Positions 1 through 8,053 of a DNA stretch of 40,696 nt are shown piece by piece. The first letter of the stretch is position 1, and every line of letters starts with the position of its first letter. The DNA is from Deltaproteobacteria bacterium (lineage in GTDB: Bacteria > Myxococcota_A > Polyangia > DRWM01). The notes under the pieces were generated by a model that saw only the letters and a list, made by a program, of their open reading frames with translations, was not told where the DNA came from and searched no databases. The DNA is taken from assembly GCA_019310245.1 (NCBI GenBank), contig JAFDER010000004.1, positions 1 to 40,696 of the forward strand, written 5' to 3'. The position numbers were made by a program, and so were the translations under genes.

Positions 1-1017
1 GGAGACGCAAAGGTCGACTCGTTCTTCGGCGCAGTGATCGCCCTGGACGCCTCGACCGGGATCGTCAGCTCCAAGGTGGAGGACGCGATCGCCGACCTGA
101 GGGTCACCCTGGGCCTGCCGGCGGACGCGAGCCTCGCTGACATCCGCGCCGCGATCGACGACGCGTTCTCGACCGGGGGGGTGACCTTCAACGCGTCGTA
201 CGAGCCCGCCGAGTGCCGTGCGGACGTGGACGTGGCCGTCCAGGCCGCGGCCGAGTGCGACGTCACGGTCGACCCGGGCGAGGTGGACATCCGGTGCGAG
301 GGACGCTGCGAGGGCACATGCCAGGGAGGCTGCACGGGCGAGTGCAGGCTGCCGAGCGTGGAGGCCTACTGCGAGGGGACCTGCCACGGCGAGTGCTCCA
401 TCGAATCCACGACCGAGTGCTACGGCACGTGCTACGGCACGTGCTCGGGTACCTGCTCCTACGAGGTGAGCGGGGAGTGCCAGGGATCGTGCTCCGGAAC
501 GTGCACCGGCCGGTGCGAGACGAGGATCGAGGGCTCCTGCACGGGCGAGTGCCACGGCGAGTGCGGGGTCATCGTGGACTCGGGCGAGTGCAACGCCCAG
601 TGCGAGGCCACCTGCGAGGGACACTGCGAGGGCTCGTGCGAGGGCACCGTCAGGCCGCCCAGCATGGACGCCGATTGCGAGGCGCAGTTCGAGGCTCGCG
701 TGGAGGCGAGCGTGGAGTGCGATCCGCCCCGGATCGACTTCGGCGTGGACACCTCGGGCATCGACAACATCCTCGAGATCTCGCACCACCTGGGACGCAT
801 CCTCGCGGCCACGGCCGAGGCGGACGCCATCCTCGCGGGCGTGGACGGCTTCTCGGCCAGCTTCACCCCGGCCATGCAGGCCATGATCAACGGCGAGCTG
901 CCGGCGAACAAGACGGCCTGCGCCCTGCTCCAGATGGACGAGGCCTTCGCGATCCTCGGCGAGGCGGCCGTGACGCTCAACGCCGTGGTCGTCATCGACG
1001 CCACGTTGATCCTCTAG
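1..1017 (+). CDS. Cys-rich repeat protein (C-x3-C arrays), 5' end outside window
   Basis: Frame is open from base 1 (GDAKVDSFFGAVIALD...) to the stop at 1015-1017; 24 Cys in C-x3-C runs between codons 295 and 639. Confidence 0.8.
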   Translation, partial: GDAKVDSFFGAVIALDASTGIVSSKVEDAIADLRVTLGLPADASLADIRAAIDDAFSTGGVTFNASYEPAECRADVDVAVQAAAECDVTVDPGEVDIRCEGRCEGTCQGGCTGECRLPSVEAYCEGTCHGECSIESTTECYGTCYGTCSGTCSYEVSGECQGSCSGTCTGRCETRIEGSCTGECHGECGVIVDSGECNAQCEATCEGHCEGSCEGTVRPPSMDADCEAQFEARVEASVECDPPRIDFGVDTSGIDNILEISHHLGRILAATAEADAILAGVDGFSASFTPAMQAMINGELPANKTACALLQMDEAFAILGEAAVTLNAVVVIDATLIL

Positions 1018-1132
1018 GTTCCCCAACCCACACAGCGCATCTTCTTGCCCTCGTCCCGGGGTCAATGTACAGTATGACTGGAACTTGCAACATTCCCGGG
1101 GTCTTCGAGCACCTCGGGGGAGGGAAGAGAGC

Positions 1133-2911
1133 ATGCGCGTCGGTCGATGTGGTTCCCTGGCCGTCATCCTTGCCCTGACCGCCTGTGCGACGAGCCCGGG
1201 CGTTCCCGACGTGATCGTCCAGCACGACGTGACGGACACGGGGGATGCGGAGGCCGACGTCGGAGAGCCCGAGACGCCTCCCGGCTGCCCGGAGGGCGAG
1301 GAGATGTGCGGGGACGCGTGCGTGGACCTGTCGTCCGATCCCATGAACTGCGGCGGCTGCTCCATGGCGTGCACGCCCGAGGGCATCAACATGGTGGTCG
1401 ACTGCGTGGACGCGACGTGCGTCTCGTCCTGTGCGGACGGGTTCTGGGACATCGACGGCGAGACGGGCTGCGAGTACGCCTGCACCTTCACGTCGGGCAC
1501 CGAGGAGTGCAACGGCGTGGACGACAACTGCGACGGCAACGTGGAGGAGGGATTCCCCTGCTCGGTCGGGGCGGAGATCACGTGCACCACGCTCTGCGGC
1601 TCGCTCGGCACGGGGATCTGCGGCACCGACTGCGCGGTTCCCGGGCCCGACGACTGCACCATCCCCGAGGAGCTGTGCAACGGCCGGGACGACGACTGCG
1701 ACACGCTGATCGACGAGGGCTTCGCTCCCGGAGCCTGCGGCTCCTGCGTGCCGGACTGCACGGGCCGAGACTGCGGGCTCGATCCGGTCTGCTACGTCTC
1801 GTGCGGCGACTGCGACCCGCTCGCGGGGGAGGTGTGCAACTCGTCGGGCGTGTGCGTGTGCGTGCCCTCCTGCCTGGGCCGCGTCTGCGGGCCCGACCCC
1901 ATCTGCGGCGCGTCCTGCGGCACGTGCGGGTCGGGCGAGATCTGCGACGTCGGCGGCCGCTGCGTCCTGTCCTGCACTCCGGACTGCACGGGGCGCGCCT
2001 GCGGCAACGACGGGTGCGGGGGAAGCTGCGGCACCTGCTCGTCACCCACGCCCGACTGCGACATGTCGGGCCACTGCGTGTGCATTCCCAGCTGCTCGGG
2101 CAGGACCTGCGGCTCGGATGGATGCTCGGGTAGCTGCGGCACGTGTACATCGCCCTCGTTCTGCGACACGACCACCGGCCGGTGCGTGTGCACGCCGGAC
2201 TGCACGGGCCGCACGTGCGGCGACGACGGGTGCGGCGGGAGCTGCGGCACGTGCGGATCGGGCCTGATCTGCGACTCCACCTACCACTGCTCGAGCTGCC
2301 TCGAGACGCCCTGCGGCCTGGTGCCGAACTGCGGGTGCCTGTCCGGACAGAAGTGCAGCCTGGTGACCGGCCCCGCGCGCGCGTGCGTGACGGCCGGCAC
2401 GGGGCTCAAGGGCGCTTCGTGCACTCTCGACTCGGAATGTGCGGCCGGCCTCATCTGCGTGGAGCTGCCCTCGGACGAGGGCCGATCGGCCGGAGCCTGC
2501 TACCCGTTCTGCGACTCGGATATCGACTGCCCGGGCGACGCGTCCGTCTGCTGGGAGGCGTTCACGGGCACGACGGACTCGATCTGCTCCCTAGGCTGCA
2601 ACCTGGTGACCAGCACCGGGTGCCCGAGCGGCTCCAAGTGCATGCTCTACGAGCTCACGGGCACGGGGACCGATCTGACCGACTGCACGGCAGACTCGGG
2701 CGTGGGCGGCGCGGGCTCGTTCTGCACCCTGGAATCGCACTGCGGGCCGGGCCACTTCTGCAGCGGCACGCCCTACAACGAGTGCATCGCCTACTGCACA
2801 CTCACGCCCATGGACTCCTGCTTCCTGGGGTGCACCGAGTTCGTGGACGGCGGCACCGGCCTGCCGGTCACGATCTCGTTCGACGGCGCAACGTACGGAT
2901 ACTGCTTCTAG
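1133..2911 (+). CDS. Cys-rich lipoprotein with MopE-like CNGxDDxCD motifs and five CxPxCxGRxCGxDxxCGxSCGxC modules
   Basis: ATG at 1133 after a purine-rich SD (gggagggaagaga); lipobox LALTAC; motifs CNGVDDNCDGNVEEG and CNGRDDDCDTLIDEG; five Cys modules from about 1745 to 2260. Confidence 0.85.
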   Translation: MRVGRCGSLAVILALTACATSPGVPDVIVQHDVTDTGDAEADVGEPETPPGCPEGEEMCGDACVDLSSDPMNCGGCSMACTPEGINMVVDCVDATCVSSCADGFWDIDGETGCEYACTFTSGTEECNGVDDNCDGNVEEGFPCSVGAEITCTTLCGSLGTGICGTDCAVPGPDDCTIPEELCNGRDDDCDTLIDEGFAPGACGSCVPDCTGRDCGLDPVCYVSCGDCDPLAGEVCNSSGVCVCVPSCLGRVCGPDPICGASCGTCGSGEICDVGGRCVLSCTPDCTGRACGNDGCGGSCGTCSSPTPDCDMSGHCVCIPSCSGRTCGSDGCSGSCGTCTSPSFCDTTTGRCVCTPDCTGRTCGDDGCGGSCGTCGSGLICDSTYHCSSCLETPCGLVPNCGCLSGQKCSLVTGPARACVTAGTGLKGASCTLDSECAAGLICVELPSDEGRSAGACYPFCDSDIDCPGDASVCWEAFTGTTDSICSLGCNLVTSTGCPSGSKCMLYELTGTGTDLTDCTADSGVGGAGSFCTLESHCGPGHFCSGTPYNECIAYCTLTPMDSCFLGCTEFVDGGTGLPVTISFDGATYGYCF

Positions 2912-2934
2912 AGGGGGTCTTGCGAGGAGGGACC

Positions 2935-3669
2935 ATGAAGGACGTCAAGCTCATCACGCTCGCGGCGGCCGTGATGCTCGTCATCGGGGCATGCGGCGGA
3001 ACCGTCACCACGGGCACCGACGGAGGCACGGATGGCGCGGCAGACCCGCCTCCGGCGGACCTGGAGACGGACGGCGCGCCCGACGGGGACGGGGACCCCC
3101 TGGACGACGCCACGCCGGACGCGGAGGAGGACGCCGCCCCAGACCCCGTCTCCGACCCCGTCTCCGACCCGCCTCCGGACGGAGGCTGCGCGTTCGTTCA
3201 GATCCCGTTCGAGGCCGAGGACATGACGCTCGACAGCGGGTTCCAGACGGCCGAGAGCAGCCGGGAGTACATCGGCACGTTCATCGAGAACGTCGCGACC
3301 AGCGACGGGCAGGCGGCGATCGACATCGAGATCCCATGCGAGGACACTTACGTGCTCTGGGGCCTCGTGTGGTGGGAGAGCGGGAGCGAGGACTCGTTCT
3401 ACTGGTCGTGGGACGCGATCCCCAGCGACAGGCCGGTGTGGGACGTCATGCAGCAGTGCGGCACGAGCATCGCGCGCGACTGGTACTGGGACCAGGTCAC
3501 CTACCGGACGGACACGGGATTCTGCGACACGCCCGAGGAGGACCCCGCTCTCATGGACCTGACGGCAGGGACCCACACGTTCTACCTGACCGGCAGGGAG
3601 AGGCTCTCGGCGGTGGCCGAGTTCATCCTCACGAACGACCTGGGATACACGCCTCCCGACCCGGGCTAG
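2935..3669 (+). CDS. Lipoprotein with acidic/Pro-rich linker, unknown C-terminal domain
   Basis: ATG 2935 with SD aggaggg; MKDVKLITLAAAVMLVIGACGG lipobox; D/P-rich stretch then globular domain. Confidence 0.8.
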   Translation: MKDVKLITLAAAVMLVIGACGGTVTTGTDGGTDGAADPPPADLETDGAPDGDGDPLDDATPDAEEDAAPDPVSDPVSDPPPDGGCAFVQIPFEAEDMTLDSGFQTAESSREYIGTFIENVATSDGQAAIDIEIPCEDTYVLWGLVWWESGSEDSFYWSWDAIPSDRPVWDVMQQCGTSIARDWYWDQVTYRTDTGFCDTPEEDPALMDLTAGTHTFYLTGRERLSAVAEFILTNDLGYTPPDPG

Positions 3670-3721
3670 GCGCTTCTTGCCATGACATGGTAGATTCTGC
3701 CCCATCTTCGCGGAGGAAGGA

Positions 3722-4564
3722 ATGATCAAGAACATCCTCGTCGCACTCGACGGCTCGGAGTACTCGCAGTGCGCCACCACGCACGCGCTCGAGCTGGCCA
3801 AGGCCCACGGCGCCACCGTGACCGGCATGGGAATCGTTGACATGGAGGGCATCGAGCGCGACTCCATCTACGTCCCGCTCGGAGGCTCGTACTACAAGAA
3901 GCAGCTCGACGAGGTGCGCGAGGCCAAGGCCAGAGAGCACGTGGAGTCGCTCCTCGACGTATTCGAGTCCACCTGCGCGAAGGAAGGAGTCGACGTGGCC
4001 CGCCTCATGAAGGTGGGCACGCCCATCAAGAGGATCTACCTCGACAGCCTGTTCTCCGACATCATCATCCTGGGACTGCGGACCTACTTCATCTTCGGAT
4101 CCGGAAAGGAGGGAGGCTCGACCCTCCGCGACCTGGTGCGCGAGACGATCCGTCCCGTGCTCGCGGTCCCCAAGACCTACAGGCCGGTCAAGCAGATCCT
4201 GCTCGCCACCGACTTCTCGCCGGCCTGCTCGCGGCTGTCCTACTTCATGAGCCACGTGCCCATGTTCAAGGATGCCGAGATCAACGCCATCTCCCTCGTC
4301 AAGGACGACGACGACATCGTGCACGGCAAGGAGCTCGCCACCCAGGGACAGGAGTTCCTCAGGAGCCATGGCCTGAAAGTCGGCTCGTTCAAGGTCAAGA
4401 AGGGCGACCCGGACGACGGGATCCTCTCCTATGCCCTCGAGAGCGGGGCCGACCTGATCGCTCTGGGCATCCACTCGAAGCGCACGCTGCACGACCGCAT
4501 CTTCGGCTCCACGCTGGAGGTCCTGCTCGAGAAGTCGGGCGTGCCCCTTCTCATGTATCAGTAG
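3722..4564 (+). CDS. Universal stress protein, tandem Usp domains
   Basis: MIKNILVALDGSEYSQCATTHALELAKAHGA and second half ILLATDFSPACSRL...LGIHSKRTLHDRIFGST; SD ggaggaagga. Confidence 0.93.
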   Translation: MIKNILVALDGSEYSQCATTHALELAKAHGATVTGMGIVDMEGIERDSIYVPLGGSYYKKQLDEVREAKAREHVESLLDVFESTCAKEGVDVARLMKVGTPIKRIYLDSLFSDIIILGLRTYFIFGSGKEGGSTLRDLVRETIRPVLAVPKTYRPVKQILLATDFSPACSRLSYFMSHVPMFKDAEINAISLVKDDDDIVHGKELATQGQEFLRSHGLKVGSFKVKKGDPDDGILSYALESGADLIALGIHSKRTLHDRIFGSTLEVLLEKSGVPLLMYQ

Positions 4565-5261
4565 ACGGGCTCTCTTCCGGATGGACGGGAGGCTCGACGA
4601 CGCCCCCCGAGATGACGAGCTTGATGCCCTCCTCCACGCTCATGTCGAGCGGCACGAGCTCCTCCCGCGGGACGTAGATGAGGAACCCGGAGGTCGGATT
4701 GGGAGTGGTCGGAACGAAGATGCCCTGGACCTCCTTCTCCGTCCGCCTCTGGACCTCGCCCCTGCTCAGCGCGGTCACGAAGCCCAGCACCCACACGCCG
4801 GGCCTCGGGTACTCCACGAGCACGACGCTGCGGTACGCGCTCGAGCCCCTCATGAAGATCGTGTTCACCAGCTCCTTGACGGCGTCGTAGATGCCGCCGA
4901 TGAGGGGGATTCGCTTGAGCACCACCTCCCCGGATCGCAGGATGCGCTGACCGATGTACTGCCGCGCCAGCCAGCCGACGAAGAGGATGAAGAGGAGGAC
5001 GATGGGAAGGCCGATGGCGAACAGCAGGATGGTCTCCACGGCATCGTAGTAGGGCGAGGCCGCGAGATCCGCCCCGGCAACGAGCTTGAACAGCGCGTGA
5101 AAGGTGCCGTGGAGCGAGGAGCGCAGGTAGCCGGTGACGATGCGCAGGAGCAGGAACGTGATGAACAGGGGCAGGATCACGACGAGCCCCGTCACGAAGC
5201 TCGTGCGCAGCTTCGAGCCCAGGCTCCTCCTGCCCTTCTCCTTCGCGGGTCCGTCCGTCAT
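4551..5261 (-). CDS. DUF502 family membrane protein (start 5261 ATG, or TTG at 5282)
   Basis: SKLRTSFVTGLVVILPLFITFLLLRIV...GIPIVL...IPLIGGIYDAVKELV...VVLVEYPRPGVWVLGFVT pattern of DUF502. Confidence 0.88.
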   Translation of the reverse strand: MTDGPAKEKGRRSLGSKLRTSFVTGLVVILPLFITFLLLRIVTGYLRSSLHGTFHALFKLVAGADLAASPYYDAVETILLFAIGLPIVLLFILFVGWLARQYIGQRILRSGEVVLKRIPLIGGIYDAVKELVNTIFMRGSSAYRSVVLVEYPRPGVWVLGFVTALSRGEVQRRTEKEVQGIFVPTTPNPTSGFLIYVPREELVPLDMSVEEGIKLVISGGVVEPPVHPEESPSTDT

Positions 5262-5365
5262 GTGCCGTGCAAGGTTATCCAAGTTCCGGGATCAAGTCGA
5301 GCCGAGGCATACGCTGTCATATATTGTCTATTGACGATGGGCGGGCTTTAAGTATTGTAAAAGTC

Positions 5366-5406
5366 GGCCCGGCAGGTCCCCCCCCAACCTCGCCGGGCCA
5401 TTTTTT
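5366..5406 (+). terminator. Strong Rho-independent terminator-like hairpin
   Basis: GGCCCGGC-AGGTCCCCCCCCAACCTC-GCCGGGCC-A-TTTTTT: perfect 8-bp GC stem, extra AGG/CCT pairing, U-tract on + strand. Confidence 0.75.
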
Positions 5407-5580
5407 CTCCTCCGACACGTCCATTCTCGGCGTCGGGGAGCACGAGCAAGGTCCCACCCCTGAGACTACTCACAGTGTGTCCCGAAGAGCTGGCAGAGTC
5501 AAGCAGATCCCGGCAGACAAGGGCAGTATTCGGCCAGGACATCTTTCTATACCAGTCGAACTCGATGTGCATTCCGTGGC

Positions 5581-6099
5581 ATGTCCGGGGTGGATGTCAC
5601 GTTCTACAATCCCGTGGGCCGGACGCTCTCCTGCCTCAGGCACATGGGCGAGCCCAAGGAGGACTGGAAGTGGGACGGCGCACGCGAGGGGGTGGCCCAC
5701 CGCTGGCTGCCGTGCGGCTCGACGGTCTACATCAAGCAGGGCGACAGGATCGTCAAGTCGACGGTCGTCGATCGCGGGCCCTACATGGCCGTGGACGCAG
5801 ACGGCAAGTGGCAGCTCGCCTCGCCGCCGAGGCTCAAGAAGTGGTGGAAGAAGCACCACGCCGGCAAGGGAAAGAAGCTGACGGACGAGGAGATCGCGGT
5901 GCTCTCGCGCACCCTGCCGGAGGGGTGGCGCTGGCGATCCGTGGTCGACATCCTCTACTCGGTCAAGCCCAAGCTGGGAACCAAGGGAGGCCGCCAGCCT
6001 GGCCAGCTCCTGGTCGCCCGGGATCTCTGGGATGACGTCAAGGACATCAGGCCGGAGAACGACGTGGTGATCCTCCCCGGCCTCGACGCCAAGAAGTAG
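5581..6099 (+). CDS. RlpA-like double-psi beta-barrel domain protein
   Basis: VTFYNPVGRTLSCL...WLPCGSTVYIKQGDRIVKSTVVDRGPY resembles the RlpA DPBB core; start codon uncertain. Confidence 0.65.
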   Translation: MSGVDVTFYNPVGRTLSCLRHMGEPKEDWKWDGAREGVAHRWLPCGSTVYIKQGDRIVKSTVVDRGPYMAVDADGKWQLASPPRLKKWWKKHHAGKGKKLTDEEIAVLSRTLPEGWRWRSVVDILYSVKPKLGTKGGRQPGQLLVARDLWDDVKDIRPENDVVILPGLDAKK

Positions 6100-6103
6100 C
6101 GCG

Positions 6104-7813
6104 TTAGCGCCTGCGCTCCTCGAGGAGCCCCAGCAACGTGTTCGTCGCGACCCACGTGGCGTGGAACAGGTCGTTGATCTCGTCGAAGGCGGTCGAACGT
6201 TCGCCGTTGTCGCCGTAGATCATCACGATGGTGCGACCCTTGAGCGAGATGGGCATGAGCATGCCGTTGGCAGGCAGAGACCGGCCAACGGCCCTGATGA
6301 CCTCGGCGATCTTTCCATCCTCGTCCACGGGGCCGAGATGCGGCTGTCCGACCTTGCGAACGGACTCGGGCAGCTGATCGTATCCCATGATCCGTGTCGG
6401 GAGCCTGTCCAGCGGCCAGGCCCAGCCGCGCGAGGAGACGCCGGCGAGCTCGAAGCTGCCCCTCCTGTAGCGCATCATGAGCACGAAATCGAAGAACTGC
6501 AGGGCGTAGCGGTGCACGACGTCGGTGATGCCGCCCGCGCCGTCGGAAGTCTCGATCTCGGCGAGCACGTCCGAGAGGCTCATGATCTCGGAGACCTCGA
6601 CGGAGTACCCCTGCACCGCACCGTCCGGGGCGCTGCCGAGCTCGTCGAGGACCGCCATTCCGTGCAGCGTCTTCGTCTCGACCTTCCGCCGGGGCTTGCG
6701 GCGCGCAGGCTCCTCGGCCCTGTCCACCTTGACGGGCTCGGAAGGCTGAGGGGTCACGTTCACGGTCCGCGTGACCTTGACGTCGGCCTGCTTCTTCGCG
6801 GGCCGGGCCGGCTCGGGCGCGGACCGTGACCTGGGAACGCGTGGGGGAGGCCTGTAGCCGTCCTCCAGGTACTCCTCGACGACCTCCTTGAGGATGGCGG
6901 CCGGGACGGACTCCGGCATGGCCCTCGCCGGAGTCTTCGGCCTGGGTGGGGGAGGCACGGAGCTCGGTCGGCTCGGCCGCGTCTCCTTCGACGCCTTCAG
7001 CGAGCCGTCGGTGAAGGTGACCTCCGCGCCCATGCCATCGGGCTGCCGCTTCACCTCCTCCTCGCCGGGCTCCTCGAGCCCGGCGGGCCGGACGTTCTGC
7101 ATGGAGGGGCGTCGCTTGCGCGCACCGATGCGGTTGACGATGATGTACTTGCCGACGATGGAGTCGCGCTCTCCCTCCGGCGGTTCCTCGTCGTCCTCGT
7201 CGTCCCAGTCGTCGTCCCAGTCGTCGTCGTCGTCCTCTTCCTCCTCCACCTCCTCGGTCCCACCGGAGGGAGCTCCGGCCGAGGCCTCGTCCATGAGGGC
7301 CTCGAGATCAGCGCACACGCTCTCGTCCAGGCCTTCCGGCTCGAGAGGTCCATCCCTGCGAACGAGCGCCGCGATCCGGGGATCGAGGTCCACGCCGTGG
7401 CGCAGCGCCAGCGTGAGCGCCACGGCCACGGGAGATGCGATGACGAAGGTGAGCTTGCCCGGAGCATCCCGCTCGAGGAGCCCGAGTGCCGTGCCTGCAG
7501 GAGGCTCCACGCAGGCCACGAGAAGCCCGCCCTCCTCGCGACCCACGGAAGCCAGGCCCAGATCCTCACACCGCGTCCGGGGAAGCGAGCGGACCACGTC
7601 CGGATCGGCGGACAGGCAGTCGGAGAGGCTGACGGTGGAGAGGTGGAAGAACCTGCCCGTCATCTCGACGAGCTGCTCCCCGGAGATGGCCTCGACCTCG
7701 AGCAGGCTCAGGCTGGTGCTGCCGCCGTTGATGGCCTGGTTGAGAAGAGCCTTCTGGAGCCGGGCGGGATTCACGGCGCCCTTCTGGGCAAGGTAGGATG
7801 TCAGGGAAGACAT
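6104..7813 (-). CDS. GspE/MshEN N-terminal-domain protein lacking the ATPase domain, with acidic tract and unknown C-terminal domain
   Basis: ATG at 7813: MSSLTSYLAQKGAVNPARLQKALLNQ...LLEVEAISGEQLVEMTGRFFHL matches T2SSE_N/MshEN-like pattern; DDDDDWDDDWDDEDDEE tract; no Walker A. The ORF-track extension to 9643 is antisense to a better gene. Confidence 0.78.
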   Translation of the reverse strand: MSSLTSYLAQKGAVNPARLQKALLNQAINGGSTSLSLLEVEAISGEQLVEMTGRFFHLSTVSLSDCLSADPDVVRSLPRTRCEDLGLASVGREEGGLLVACVEPPAGTALGLLERDAPGKLTFVIASPVAVALTLALRHGVDLDPRIAALVRRDGPLEPEGLDESVCADLEALMDEASAGAPSGGTEEVEEEEDDDDDWDDDWDDEDDEEPPEGERDSIVGKYIIVNRIGARKRRPSMQNVRPAGLEEPGEEEVKRQPDGMGAEVTFTDGSLKASKETRPSRPSSVPPPPRPKTPARAMPESVPAAILKEVVEEYLEDGYRPPPRVPRSRSAPEPARPAKKQADVKVTRTVNVTPQPSEPVKVDRAEEPARRKPRRKVETKTLHGMAVLDELGSAPDGAVQGYSVEVSEIMSLSDVLAEIETSDGAGGITDVVHRYALQFFDFVLMMRYRRGSFELAGVSSRGWAWPLDRLPTRIMGYDQLPESVRKVGQPHLGPVDEDGKIAEVIRAVGRSLPANGMLMPISLKGRTIVMIYGDNGERSTAFDEINDLFHATWVATNTLLGLLEERRR

Positions 7814-8053
7814 CGAGAGCTCCTCACACGGCCAAAGTCCCTGAATGACTCGACATCCTGCGGGACTTTTCATGGCCCCGGAGCATGTGCGCTCGATATC
7901 GTATGGGATCCGACAACAGCTGTAAAGATCCCACGCGGGCCACTGAAGCCTTGCAGTCCGGGGCCCCGGGCGGTTAAATCGTTCCCGTCCTGAAATTTGG
8001 GCAGGGAGCAGCGTGGTTGCAACGAGATCCCACCCCAGAGCCGGAGGAAGATC

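Noticed and set aside
295-639. Short-period DNA repeats considered as a CRISPR array
   Set aside because: Periodicity is codon-level (C-x3-C coding repeats), with no repeat/spacer structure.
7188-7240. GTC/CGT trinucleotide-rich tract as an independent microsatellite element
   Set aside because: Explained by the coding Asp-rich tract of the 6104-7813 gene.
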